From contig NZ_JABFVK010000009.1 of NCBI RefSeq assembly GCF_013362815.1, forward strand, positions 1 to 64,000: a stretch of 64,000 nt of DNA, given 5' to 3'. A program made the position numbers and the translations under genes. Source of the DNA: Hamadaea sp. (GTDB lineage Bacteria; Actinomycetota; Actinomycetes; Mycobacteriales; Micromonosporaceae). The notes below the pieces were generated by a model that did no database searches, was not told the DNA's origin, and saw only the letters and a list, made by a program, of their open reading frames with translations. Positions 37,301 through 45,091 of the stretch are shown here, piece by piece. Position 1 is the stretch's first letter, and every line of letters starts with the position of its first letter.

Positions 37301-39950
37301 CGACCGATTGGTCCGCGCCGGGGTCCTTCGCGTCTCCGTTGTGGACGATGAAATTGACCACCTTGCTGGGGTCGGTCAGCGGCACGTTCCAGTACGCCCC
37401 GAAGGAGTCCGTCCCGGTGGGCGGCATCGGGTTCGCCCAGTCCACGGAGATGCCGAGCCCGTCACCCCACAGGTGCAGGCCCCATCCGCCGTAGTTCCCG
37501 TCGGCGCGGTGATAGTGGATCGTCTGGTAGCCGAGCGCGGCCGCCGGTGAGGCATACACGTTGGCGTCGCCTTGTTTGAGCCAGATCTCGCCGACGCGAC
37601 TGGGGTCGATGCTGCGATCGGCTTCGACGTCCTTGACGCCCTGGGAGTTCACGACGAGGAAGCCGACGTTGGCCGCACCCGGTTTGACCTTGACCCAGGC
37701 GAATCGGCCGTACGCGTCCTCCCCGGCGAACGGCTGCCCCACCGGCCAGTTGTGCTGCGACGACGAGTCGGAGTCGCCCCAGTTGTAGAGCCCCCAGTCG
37801 GCATAGTTCCCATCCGTACGCCGATAGTGCACGAGGACGTACTCCCGTTGCGCGCCTTGCACCGGAGTCGCCACCGTTACCTGCGACGTGTCGGTCGCCG
37901 TCACTCCCCCACTGTCCACCACCGCCTTGTACGCGATCGGCGTCGTCCCGCCGAGCCCGGTCAGGTCGTGGTAGACGGTGTACCGGCCGTCGGCGTCAGG
38001 CTGTGTGGCGGTGCCGAGCGCCTGCCAGCGGCCGTTCACCTGCGCCGAGAAACTGACCGTGGCGGTCGGCGACGCGTTGCCGACGGTCGCGCTGACCTTG
38101 GCGATGGTCGGAACCTTCGCACCGTCACCGGGCGAGTTGATCGTGATCGTCGGCGTTCCGGCGGCCGCCGCCACCGGCTGCTGCGCCTGCAGGACGACCG
38201 AGGACAGCGCCGGGATCGTCACGATGACCTTCCCGTCGCCGTCCGATACCGGGCCGTCGGCCAGACTCGGATAGATCCGGCTGAACCGCGTCCCGGGAGC
38301 CGATGCGGTCGACAGGGTCACCGTCTGCGACTGCGTCGACGAGTTCATCGCGACCACGTATTCGACCTGCTCACCGGAGTCGACCCGGCTGACCGCGAAG
38401 ACTCCCCCGCCCGCGTGGCGGACTTTCTGCGTACCAGTCGCCAATCCTGGATGAGCTGCGCGAAGCCGGCTGAGAGCCGCGATGGTCTGGTAGATGGGAT
38501 GCGTGGTCTCGTAGTTGTCCACGGCATGGGTGCGATCGGTGCCGAGGAGATCGTCGTCGAGGTAGTCCGGGGTTTTGCTCGCGAACATGTCCTGGCGGGC
38601 GTCCTTGTCGCCGCCGGGGCCGGTGAAGCCCTGCTCGTCGCCGGAGTAGACGACCGGCTGGCCGCGCGTGAGGAACATCAGCTCGTGCGCGAGCTCGTCC
38701 CGATCGAGATAGGTCGAGGCGTCCACACTGGACTTCTCAAGGAAGGAGCCGATCCGGCCCATGTCGTGGTTGCCGAGGAAGGTCGGCAGCGCGTTCGCGT
38801 CGGTGCCGGGCGCGGTGTAGTACGGATCCATCGCGTAGAGGTCGGCGAGGCCCTGGCCGCTGCCACCGGTGACGAAGCCCTGCGCGGCGGCCTGGAAGCC
38901 GAAGTCGAGCGTGGCCGGCAGCTTGCCCTGGCGCACGAAAGTCGACGCGTACGCCGCATCGGCGCTGTAGACCTCGCCGAACATGAAGAAGTTCGGTTTG
39001 CCGTGGTCCTTGGCGTAGCTGGTGATCCCCTGGCTGAACTGCGGCCAGAACGCCATGTCGACGTGCTTGACGGTGTCGAGCCGGAATCCGTCGACGCCGG
39101 TCGTCCCGATCCAGTCCTGGTAGATCTTCGTCATCCCGGCGACGACCTCGGGTCGCTCGGTCCACAGATCGTCCAGTCCATAGAAGTCCCCGTACGCCGA
39201 GTTCTCGCCGGAAAACGTCGAATCGCCACGGTTGTGGTACATCGAAGGATCGTTGAGCCACGCCGGTTTCTTCACCGTGCGGTCGGCCGCGTTCGCGAAG
39301 ACCGGGGTGTACGCACCGGCAGTTCCGTCGACCTTCGGAAACCCTTGAGCGCCGTCGGCGTAGTTCGCGTCTTCGAACGAGCGTCCCTGCGTGTCCGTGT
39401 AGGGGCTCGTCTTCTTGTCCACGTAGTCGTACTTGTTCTCGGCGTACTTGATGACGTCGGCGGTGTGGTTGACGATGACGTCGAGGTAGATCTTCATCCC
39501 CCGGTCGTGCGCCTTCTGCACGAGGCGCTTGAGGTCGGCGTTCGTCCCGAAATGCGGATCGACCTGGGTGAAGTCGGTGATCCAGTAGCCGTGGTACCCG
39601 GCGCTGTCGCCCTGCACTGGGCGGTTCTTGAAGACGGGCGCGAGCCAGATCGAGGTCGTCCCCAGGCCCTGGATGTAGTCCAGCTTGTCGATCACGCCCT
39701 GCAGGTCGCCACCGTGATAGAAGCCCTTGTCCGTGGGGTCGTAGCCGGTCTTCGTACGGTCGCCCGCGTACCCGCCCTTGTCGTTGGACGGATCTCCGTT
39801 CGCGAACCGGTCGGGCAGGACGAAGTAGAACTGCTCCGCCCTCTTCGGCGCTGCTCGCTCAGGCTGCTGTGCGGCGGCTTGAGCCGGCAACGGCGGCACC
39901 ACGGTCATCGGGAGGATCAGGACGAGCGGCAGCAACCTGCGGAGATTCAT
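34353..39950 (-). CDS. Secreted bifunctional alpha-amylase / type I pullulanase
   Basis: An 1865-residue extracellular starch degrader that hydrolyses alpha-1,4 and alpha-1,6 bonds. Start ATG 39950 gives a clean signal peptide (MNLRRLLPLVLILPMTVVPP, cut near AQAAA). Domains: GH13 amylase (about 35-590) with DVIVNHT, GFRLDTVKH (nucleophile Asp), GEVYSAD (acid Glu) and FLGNHD; Ig-like spacer (about 600-690); three starch-binding PUD/CBM41 repeats near 700, 810 and 910 (HYRRTDGNYADWG and kin); an N2-like region, CBM48 near 1150; GH13_14 pullulanase (about 1270-1865) with DVVYNHT, GFRFDLMGHH, YGEGWDFGE and YVDAHDNE. Both active sites look complete. The earlier codon at 39983 would spoil the signal peptide. 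Probably repressed via CTTGC operators upstream. Confidence 0.95.
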   Translation of the reverse strand: MNLRRLLPLVLILPMTVVPPLPAQAAAQQPERAAPKRAEQFYFVLPDRFANGDPSNDKGGYAGDRTKTGYDPTDKGFYHGGDLQGVIDKLDYIQGLGTTSIWLAPVFKNRPVQGDSAGYHGYWITDFTQVDPHFGTNADLKRLVQKAHDRGMKIYLDVIVNHTADVIKYAENKYDYVDKKTSPYTDTQGRSFEDANYADGAQGFPKVDGTAGAYTPVFANAADRTVKKPAWLNDPSMYHNRGDSTFSGENSAYGDFYGLDDLWTERPEVVAGMTKIYQDWIGTTGVDGFRLDTVKHVDMAFWPQFSQGITSYAKDHGKPNFFMFGEVYSADAAYASTFVRQGKLPATLDFGFQAAAQGFVTGGSGQGLADLYAMDPYYTAPGTDANALPTFLGNHDMGRIGSFLEKSSVDASTYLDRDELAHELMFLTRGQPVVYSGDEQGFTGPGGDKDARQDMFASKTPDYLDDDLLGTDRTHAVDNYETTHPIYQTIAALSRLRAAHPGLATGTQKVRHAGGGVFAVSRVDSGEQVEYVVAMNSSTQSQTVTLSTASAPGTRFSRIYPSLADGPVSDGDGKVIVTIPALSSVVLQAQQPVAAAAGTPTITINSPGDGAKVPTIAKVSATVGNASPTATVSFSAQVNGRWQALGTATQPDADGRYTVYHDLTGLGGTTPIAYKAVVDSGGVTATDTSQVTVATPVQGAQREYVLVHYRRTDGNYADWGLYNWGDSDSSSQHNWPVGQPFAGEDAYGRFAWVKVKPGAANVGFLVVNSQGVKDVEADRSIDPSRVGEIWLKQGDANVYASPAAALGYQTIHYHRADGNYGGWGLHLWGDGLGISVDWANPMPPTGTDSFGAYWNVPLTDPSKVVNFIVHNGDAKDPGADQSVDPTQGADAFVTGGENAVYASEAAASHVAVLHYRRSAGDYDGWGLHLWDGAAAPTDWGTPMPPTGTDAYGAYWRVPLAAGATALSYILHKGDEKDLPADQKLTFATSGNEVWLQQQTPGYLRPLVKSAPKDIDLGHSYAQWIDRSTIVWNKGETDGKVYDLVIAPDGGLGVADGHLTGDFTTIRLNARADGLTEAQRVAYPHLWAYHSFGLSADLKKIKAALTAQLVVAESDHDGNLLSATGVQLPGVLDDVYAAASGTKLGPALTREQTRISVWAPTARRVQLELMSTPTGTPDLVPMTRDDATGVWRAAGPVSWKGKFYRFRVTAWQPATHTFVTASVTDPYSLALAVNSSASQIVSLGDQKPAGWDSLRKPALTGRPQIQEVSVRDFSIADTTVPSSARGTYQAFMASSSAGMSHLRELAAAGVTHLHLLPTFDFASTPEERSAQATPACDLASMAPDSDQQQACVAAVRDTDGYNWGYDPLHYTVPEGGYAVSPASRTLEYRQMVQGVNNAGLRVVADVVYNHTSASGVAPGSILDQIVPGYYQRLLDDGTVANSTCCANTAPEHAMMGKLVVDSIVTWAREYKVDGFRFDLMGHHPRANILAVRHALDALTTAKDGVDGKAILLYGEGWDFGEVANNARFVQATQRNMAGTGIGTFTDRLRDAVRGGGPFDADPGIQGFASGLTDPAALAHAQDLIQLGLAGNLAAYEFRSSSGALVRGDQVDYNGSPAGYAASPSEAVTYVDAHDNEILYDALAYKLPRSTSPVDRARMQVLALSTVVFSQGTGFVTLGSDRLRSKSLDKNSYNSGDWFNAVQWDCSSGNGFGRGLPTAADNSSRWSYGRPLLADPSLVPSCDVINLAAARYAELLRIRSSSPVFSLPTAASVQSRVSFPVSGTSSAQAGVIAMSLDARGLGGRFGRYVVIFNSKAEPVTQSIPGLGWSFALHPVLASSADASLRSASAFGSAFSVPARSVTVFVSP

Positions 39951-40000
39951 CGCGTACCTCGGGGGCTCGGTGGCACACATCACGGCGAAGCGTCCGCCGC

Positions 40001-40030
40001 AACATACGCGTTACTGAAAGCGCACCGCAA
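40001..40030 (-). promoter_or_regulatory. Predicted promoter of the amylase-pullulanase gene
   Basis: Minus-strand -35 TTGCGG (40030-40025), 18-nt spacer, -10 TATGTT (40006-40001), about 50 nt before the start codon, which has GAGG upstream. The -35 overlaps the first CTTGC operator. Confidence 0.55.
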
Positions 40031-40071
40031 GACTTGCTCTTTCCCGGCAGGTTGTGCTGCAAGATCTTGCA
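40027..40071. promoter_or_regulatory. Pair of GCAAG-n-CTTGC operators
   Basis: GCAAGACTTGC (40027-40037) and TGCAAGATCTTGCA (40058-40071) are perfect dyads with the same half-site, centres about 32 bp apart, three helical turns. CTTGCA words are the known elements in Streptomyces amylase promoters bound by LacI-type MalR/Reg1. The first overlaps the -35. The binding protein is inferred and not encoded in this window. Confidence 0.6.
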
Positions 40072-40084
40072 ACCTCCGCCCGCG

Positions 40085-40144
40085 TTGATCATGAACCTAG
40101 GGTCCCGCCGAACGGCGTGTCGCACCCCCTACGGCCTTGATCAA
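40085..40144 (+). repeat. 60-bp dispersed repeat, copy A
   Basis: Ends TTGATCATG and CTTGATCAA; core CGGCGTGTCGCACCCCCTA identical to copy B. It lies between the amylase operators and the next gene. Confidence 0.85.
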
Positions 40145-40191
40145 CTCATCCATCCAGCCCCACGGGCTCCGCCTCGGCGCACAATGAAGGC

Positions 40192-40491
40192 ATGTACGGA
40201 ACGGTGATGATCGGCAAGCTGAAGGTCCCGTTCGACGAGGTCGTCCGGGCGGAGAAGAAGTGGGCCGAGGAACGTCAGGTACCCGGCTACGTCCGAGGTG
40301 ACGTGCTACGCGCGGACGACGGTCAGACCATCGTGATGGCTGTCCAATTCGAGAGCAAGGAGCAGTACGTCGCCCTGGCCGACGACCCCAAGCAGGACGA
40401 ATGGTGGCGTACGGTGATGGCGCCCATGCTCGACGGTGATCCACAGTGGATCGACGGCGTCTGGGAGGCCTCCGACCGCCCCGCCGCTTAG
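40192..40491 (+). CDS. Small antibiotic-monooxygenase-like (ABM/dimeric alpha-beta barrel) protein
   Basis: A 99-residue cytoplasmic protein with beta-alpha-beta features: MYGTVMIGKLKV, a helix FDEVVRAEKKWAEE, GYVRGDVLRADDGQTIVMAVQF, a helix, then WWRTVMAPMLDG. This layout fits dimeric alpha-beta barrel proteins of the ABM type, but no catalytic residue is diagnostic. It is upstream of and convergent with purC, divergent from the amylase. Function cannot be assigned. Confidence 0.7.
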   Translation: MYGTVMIGKLKVPFDEVVRAEKKWAEERQVPGYVRGDVLRADDGQTIVMAVQFESKEQYVALADDPKQDEWWRTVMAPMLDGDPQWIDGVWEASDRPAA

Positions 40492-40513
40492 TCGCCCATG
40501 GCGGTCGAACGGC

Positions 40514-41341
40514 TTACCAGGTGCGGCCGGTGAGCCGCTCGTACGCTGCGACGTACCGAGCCCGAGTCTGCTCGACGATCGCCTCGGGCAGTTCCGGCCC
40601 GGGCTCGCTCTTGTTCCAGCCGGTCCCGGCGGCCCAGTCGCGTACGGGCTGCTTGTCGAAGCTGTCCTGGACCTTGCCCGGCAGGTAGTCCTCCGCCGGC
40701 CAGAAGCGCGCGCAGTCCGGCGTCAGCACCTCGTCGGCGAGGACGAGCTGGTTGGCGGCGTCCCAGCCCAGCTCGATCTTGGTGTCGGCGATGAGGATGC
40801 CGCGCTCGGCCGCGATCTCCGAACCCCGGCGGTAGACGGCGAGCGTGATGTCCCGCAGCTGCTCCGCGGTCGCCTCGCCGACGGTCGCGACCACCTCGGC
40901 GAAGGTCATCGGCTCGTCGTGTTCACCGACCGCCCCCTTGGTCGACGGCGTGAAGATCGGCTCGGCGAGCTGCGAGCTTTCGACCAGCCCCGGCGGCAGA
41001 GCGATTCCGGAGACGACGCCGGTCGCCTCATAGTCACGCAGGCCGGAGCCGGTGAGGTAGCCGCGGGCGACGCACTCGACCGGCACCATTTTCAGGCGGC
41101 GGCAGCGGATCGCCCGGCCGGCGAACTCGGACGGCACATCCTGCGAGATCACGTGGTTCGGCACCAGGTCGGCGAGTTGCTCGAACCACCACAGCGACAG
41201 CTGAGTGAGGATGGCGCCCTTGTCCGGGATCGGCGTCGGCAGGATGACGTCGAAGACCGACAACCGGTCGGAGGCGACGAGGATCAGATCGTCGCCGTCG
41301 GCGTACAGGTCCCTGACCTTGCCCGAGTGCAGCAGCTCCAC
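40514..41341 (-). CDS. purC: SAICAR synthase
   Basis: Joins aspartate to CAIR with ATP in purine synthesis. The 275-residue protein starts MELLHSGKVRDLYADGDDLI, then has ASDRLSVFDVILPTPIPDKG (about 28-47) for ATP binding and the central VECVARGYLTGSG (about 90-102). A later signature is ILIADTKIELGWD (about 188-200). It is the single-domain bacterial-fungal type, normal length. Ten bases separate it from the upstream homocysteine methyltransferase gene, suggesting one transcript; there is no other pur gene in the window. Confidence 0.96.
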   Translation of the reverse strand: MELLHSGKVRDLYADGDDLILVASDRLSVFDVILPTPIPDKGAILTQLSLWWFEQLADLVPNHVISQDVPSEFAGRAIRCRRLKMVPVECVARGYLTGSGLRDYEATGVVSGIALPPGLVESSQLAEPIFTPSTKGAVGEHDEPMTFAEVVATVGEATAEQLRDITLAVYRRGSEIAAERGILIADTKIELGWDAANQLVLADEVLTPDCARFWPAEDYLPGKVQDSFDKQPVRDWAAGTGWNKSEPGPELPEAIVEQTRARYVAAYERLTGRTW

Positions 41342-41351
41342 GGAGAAGATC

Positions 41352-42194
41352 CTATGGTCTCGCCAGTTCCGCGATGTCCGCGGGCGTCACCCGGCAACAG
41401 CCGCCCAGCCAGTCGGCCCCCCAGGCACGAGCTCCGGCCAGCCATTTCCCGGCCTCACCGGTCCACTCCCGCGCCGTCGCGTCCCACTCTTCGCCGCTAT
41501 TCGGGTACGCGATGACGGGCTTTCCGCTGGTACGCGCGATGGCGAGCGCGGGCCCGACATCGGCGGGGTCGCAGCAGTTCACCCCGACGGCGATGATCCC
41601 GTCGACTCCGGCGGCCAGCCCGAACGCCTCGGCGAGCGGCTGACCGGCCCGGGTCGTGTCCCCGGCGACCGTGTAGGACAGCCACGCCGGCGCGCCCAGC
41701 CCGTCGAGCGCGATCAGCAGCGCCTCGGCCTCGACGAGGTCCGGCACCGTTTCGAGGGCGAACAGGTCGGGGCCGGCCGCCGCCAGCACCTCCAGCCGGG
41801 GCCGGTGGAAGCGGACGAGGTCGCCGACGCTGAGCCCATAGTTCCCGCGGTACTCCGACCCGTCGGCGAGCATCGCGCCGTAGGGACCGACCGAGGCCGC
41901 GACGAGCGCGTCGACTCCGGTCTGCGTACTCGCCTGCCGGGCCAGCGTGACGCTTCGGGCCAGCAGCCGCTCGGTCTCGGCCCGGTCGATGCCGCTGCGG
42001 GCGAAGCCGTCGAAGGTGGCCTGGTAACTGGCGGTCGTACTGACGGTGGCTCCGGCTGTGAGGAACGCCGCGTGGGCGGCGACGATCGCCTCGGGCTCGT
42101 CGCGCAGCAGCCGGGCCGACCACAGGTGATCGCTGAGATCGTGCCCGTTGGCAGCCAACTCCGTGGACAGGCCGCCGTCGATGATCCGGGTCAT
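41352..42194 (-). CDS. mmuM: Homocysteine S-methyltransferase
   Basis: Zinc-dependent transfer of methyl from S-methylmethionine or SAM to homocysteine. The 280-residue chain begins MTRIIDGGLSTELAANGHDL, has the first zinc cysteine in VGVNCCDP (about 206-213) and the paired cysteines GGCCRVTP near residue 271, the complete three-cysteine site. Length is typical of stand-alone MmuM, not MetH. Lies upstream of purC by 10 bp. No SAM or cobalamin riboswitch is seen before it. Confidence 0.92.
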   Translation of the reverse strand: MTRIIDGGLSTELAANGHDLSDHLWSARLLRDEPEAIVAAHAAFLTAGATVSTTASYQATFDGFARSGIDRAETERLLARSVTLARQASTQTGVDALVAASVGPYGAMLADGSEYRGNYGLSVGDLVRFHRPRLEVLAAAGPDLFALETVPDLVEAEALLIALDGLGAPAWLSYTVAGDTTRAGQPLAEAFGLAAGVDGIIAVGVNCCDPADVGPALAIARTSGKPVIAYPNSGEEWDATAREWTGEAGKWLAGARAWGADWLGGCCRVTPADIAELARP

Positions 42195-42263
42195 GCGATC
42201 ACCGACCTCCGGCCGGCGCTCGCATGATCAGACTGTGCTTGCCGATGATCGGCCTGCGGCCGC

Positions 42264-42875
42264 TCATGCTGCTGTTCCCTCGAACTTCCCCGCCAGCTCG
42301 AACAACATTTCGCGGCTCCAGGTCAATCGTCCCTCGGCGAGATCGGCGACCATCGACTGCACGAAGGTCAGCTCGGCGACCGTGACCGCCTGGGCGTACT
42401 CGTCTTCGACGACGAACAGGCGAGGCAGGCCCATCTCCTGGCTGGTACGCAGGCCGTCGGCGTACTGGTCGAGGCGGGTTCGCAGGACCTCGGCGCGTTT
42501 TTCCAGCTGCTCCTGGGCGTCGTGGGGGTCGAGGAGCATCACGAACGCGAGGGCGGCCCGGAACTCCGGGAATTCCCGGGCCGGCGCGGCGAGCATCGAG
42601 CGCAGCCACGCCTTCTGGGTCTCCCGACCGGTCTCGGTCAGCTCGTACACCGTGCGCTCGGGCCGGCCGGTGTCTCGGGCGGTATGGCGGACCTGCACGT
42701 ACTCGTCCCGGACCAGCCGTTCGATCGCCTGATAGACGCTGTTGCGCTGGGCGACGTTGACGACCTCGTCCTTGTGCCAGGCCTTGATCTTCTGCTGCAT
42801 GCCGTACGCGTGCATCGGCCCCTCGACCAGCAAGGACAAGATCACCATCGCCAGCGGGGAGCGCCGTTCTGCCAT
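42264..42875 (-). CDS. PadR-family transcriptional regulator
   Basis: A 203-residue regulator with the N-terminal PadR winged helix (SPLAMVILSLLVEGPMHAYG, about 6-25, through YELTETGRETQKAW near residue 95) and a C-terminal helical dimerisation domain. PadR proteins usually repress a neighbouring gene and let go when they bind a phenolic or drug ligand. It is divergent from an FAD monooxygenase, and a long dyad lies between them over the monooxygenase promoter, making that gene the likely target. Effector unknown. Confidence 0.9.
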   Translation of the reverse strand: MAERRSPLAMVILSLLVEGPMHAYGMQQKIKAWHKDEVVNVAQRNSVYQAIERLVRDEYVQVRHTARDTGRPERTVYELTETGRETQKAWLRSMLAAPAREFPEFRAALAFVMLLDPHDAQEQLEKRAEVLRTRLDQYADGLRTSQEMGLPRLFVVEDEYAQAVTVAELTFVQSMVADLAEGRLTWSREMLFELAGKFEGTAA

Positions 42876-42893
42876 GGATCACATCGTACGACC

Positions 42894-42939
42894 TTGACCG
42901 GCCGATAGTCATGTCATGTATAGTTATCTCATGACTATC
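42894..42939 (+). promoter_or_regulatory. Monooxygenase promoter with PadR-type dyad
   Basis: -35 TTGACC (42894-42899) and -10 TATAGT (42919-42924), 19-nt spacer. The dyad GATAGTCATG (42904-42913) / CATGACTATC (42930-42939) is perfect over 10 bp with a 16-nt AT-rich centre and encloses the -10 and the start codon. ATG 42931 lies 6 nt after the -10: probable leaderless mRNA. Confidence 0.6.
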
Positions 42940-44133
42940 ACGAACGCCAAGGTCAGGACAGCGGCGATCATCGGTGGCGGAGTCGCCGGTCCCGTCACCG
43001 CGATGGCCCTCCGCCGAGCCGGCATCGAGGCGACCGTCTTCGAGGCGTACGCACACGGCGCGGAAGGTGTCGGCTCGTTCCTCACGGTGGCGGTCAACGG
43101 CCAGCGGGCCCTCCGGGAGCTAGATCTGCTGGACCTCGTGCAGCAGCACGGGTTCGACTGCCCCCGGTTCGAGTTCGTCTCCGGCAAGGGCAAGCCGCTC
43201 GGCGGTTTCCCGGCCGCGCCGGAATCCCTGAAAGACGGCCTGACCAGCCGTACGCTTCGCCGCACCGACCTCTACACGGCGCTGCGCGACGAGGCGCTGC
43301 ACCGCGGGGTGCCGGTGGAGTACGGCAAGCGCCTCGTGAACGCCGAGCGCACCCGTGACGGGGTGACGGCCGTGTTCGCCGACGGCTCCCGGTTCACCGC
43401 CGACATCCTCGTCGGGGCCGACGGCCTGCTGTCGCGTACGCGTGAACTGATCGACCCGGCCGCGCCGAAGCCGCGCTACGTCCCGCTGCTCAACACGGGT
43501 GGCTTCACCCGCGCATCCGTCCCCGGCGACCCGGGCACGATGGTGATGTACTTCGGCCGCGACGCCTTCTTCTGCCACATGCTCGATCCGCAGGGCGTCG
43601 TGTGGTGGTTCGCCAACATCCCGCAGGTACGCGAACTCACCCCGGCTGAGCTGGCCGCGATCACGCCGGAGCAGTGGCGCAAGCGCCTGGTGGACACCTT
43701 CGCCGTCGACGAGACTCCGGCGCAGGCGATCGTCGAGGCGACCGAGCAGATCGCCCAGCCGTGGAACACTTACGACTTCCCCAGCGTGCCGAACTGGCAC
43801 AACGATCGCATGGTCCTGGTCGGCGACGCGGCCCACGCCGCCTCGCCGACCTCGGGCCAGGGTGCTTCGCTGGCCGTCGAGGACGCGCTCGTGCTCGCGA
43901 AGTCGCTGCGGGACGAGCCCAACGCGACCGCGGCGTTCTCCGCGTACGTCGGGCAGCGCCGGGATCGGGTCGAACGCATCGTCGCCCAGGCGAAGAAGCT
44001 CAGCTCCGACAAGATGCCCGGCCCGATCGGCCGGATCATCCGCGACATCGCCCTGCCGATCGTCTTCGCCAAGCGCGCCAAGTCAGGCGGCGACGACTGG
44101 GTGCTCACCCACGAGATCCGCTGGGCCGCCTGA
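42931..44133 (+). CDS. Class A FAD-dependent monooxygenase
   Basis: A 400-residue flavoprotein hydroxylase. The dinucleotide-binding GGGVAGPVTAMALRRAG is at about 13-29, DG motif VGADGLLSRTRE near residue 166 and the FAD ribityl motif VGDAAHAASPTSGQGASLAVEDA near residue 297. NAD(P)H and oxygen are expected co-substrates. Similar enzymes inactivate tetracyclines or rifamycins or tailor polyketides; the substrate is open. The divergent PadR regulator suggests induction by an aromatic compound. ATG 42931 is chosen over 42916 because it fits the leaderless promoter. Confidence 0.9.
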   Translation: MTITNAKVRTAAIIGGGVAGPVTAMALRRAGIEATVFEAYAHGAEGVGSFLTVAVNGQRALRELDLLDLVQQHGFDCPRFEFVSGKGKPLGGFPAAPESLKDGLTSRTLRRTDLYTALRDEALHRGVPVEYGKRLVNAERTRDGVTAVFADGSRFTADILVGADGLLSRTRELIDPAAPKPRYVPLLNTGGFTRASVPGDPGTMVMYFGRDAFFCHMLDPQGVVWWFANIPQVRELTPAELAAITPEQWRKRLVDTFAVDETPAQAIVEATEQIAQPWNTYDFPSVPNWHNDRMVLVGDAAHAASPTSGQGASLAVEDALVLAKSLRDEPNATAAFSAYVGQRRDRVERIVAQAKKLSSDKMPGPIGRIIRDIALPIVFAKRAKSGGDDWVLTHEIRWAA

Positions 44134-44165
44134 CCGCACGAAAGCCGGCTTCAGAAAAGCCGACT

Positions 44166-45005
44166 TCACGAGTAGCGCGGCGGCGCGAGCTTCTTCCCCT
44201 TGGCCGAGCCGGTCATCTTGGTCTTGCCGAGGTAGAGGAAGCAGCGTACGCCGCGCTCCCCCTTGTCCCAGTCGTTCGACACCACTCCGGCCAGGCCTGA
44301 ATACTTGCCGGCGTACTGCGAGATCGAGACGCCGAGAAAGGCCGCGAGCAGCACCGCACACCGGTCGTGGATGGGTGCCCATTGGCTGTCGGTCTCCGGC
44401 AGCTTCGAGCCGGTGCCCGTAACGGAACCCACGTATTCGGCATTATGCTTCTGTCCACAAGCGACAGCCGTCAGCGTGTAGTCCTTGCCGCTGGCCTGGA
44501 AGCAGCCGAGGGCGAGCGCGTCCAGGCCGTCCTTCAGCCGCCCCGTCCGGGTCGCCGCCATTTCCTGCTCGATGTCCCTGACCTCGCGCACGTCGCAGCG
44601 GATCCACTTCGCGCCGGCCTTGATCGCGGCAACGGTCGGCAGAATCACCTCGAACGTCACCCGCAGGCCGCGCCAGTCCCGCCCCAGCGCCGCATTGACC
44701 TTCTTCTCGCAGAAGGCGAACTGATCGGCCTCCGAGCCGCCCGGGGAATCGCCGACGTACACGGTCTCGGCCTCGTGCGGCTGCGAGCAGTCGACGGGTG
44801 GCGCCGACTTCACCGAGGCCGTCCCGATCAAGTAGGTCAGGAAGCACGCGCCGTCGACCGGCTCGTAGCCCTTCGGCTCACCAGGCATCGCCCACGCGTT
44901 CGCCAGTTCGCCGTCGACGCCGCCGGGCAGCTGCGAGCACCCGCTCGCCCCGACCGCCATCACTAGTGCCACCGCGCTCGCGGCCAGCCATCGTCGCCCC
45001 GTCAT
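44166..45005 (-). CDS. Septum-formation-type lipoprotein, paralog 1
   Basis: A 279-residue lipoprotein: MTGRRWLAASAVALVMAVGA then lipobox SGC. After the lipid cysteine come eight cysteines in two sets of four, with the repeating signature C-x-x-x-H-x-x-E-x-x-Y-V-G (CSQPHEAETVYVG, CGQKHNAEYVG), i.e. an internal duplication of the septum-formation (PF13845-like) domain. The tail RCFLYLGKTKMTGSAKGKK is shared with two paralogs in this window (45092-45976, 50917-51804). Outer face of the membrane, disulfide-rich. The ribosome site GGGAGG is strong. The molecular role is unknown; the family name derives from domain annotation. Confidence 0.85.
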   Translation of the reverse strand: MTGRRWLAASAVALVMAVGASGCSQLPGGVDGELANAWAMPGEPKGYEPVDGACFLTYLIGTASVKSAPPVDCSQPHEAETVYVGDSPGGSEADQFAFCEKKVNAALGRDWRGLRVTFEVILPTVAAIKAGAKWIRCDVREVRDIEQEMAATRTGRLKDGLDALALGCFQASGKDYTLTAVACGQKHNAEYVGSVTGTGSKLPETDSQWAPIHDRCAVLLAAFLGVSISQYAGKYSGLAGVVSNDWDKGERGVRCFLYLGKTKMTGSAKGKKLAPPRYS

Positions 45006-45038
45006 GACTTCCTCCCAAGGTCAAGTGGGAGGAGTGTA

Positions 45039-45072
45039 GAAGGCCGGTACGCATTTCCGCGTACCGGCCTTC
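45039..45072 (-). terminator. Hairpin after septum lipoprotein paralog 2
   Basis: GAAGGCCGGTACGC and its exact complement (14 bp) with a 6-nt loop. Lies just after the 45092-45976 gene on the minus strand and before paralog 1, so the two have separate transcription ends. Confidence 0.7.
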
Positions 45073-45091
45073 GTCGTGCTCAGTCAGATGG

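Noticed and set aside
37572-40088. 838-codon + frame opposite the amylase
   Set aside because: Shadow of a gene with both catalytic sites visible; Arg/Val/Asp-rich product typical of reverse frames.
42195-42263. Possible riboswitch before the homocysteine methyltransferase
   Set aside because: Only 69 bp, no SAM or cobalamin aptamer elements visible.
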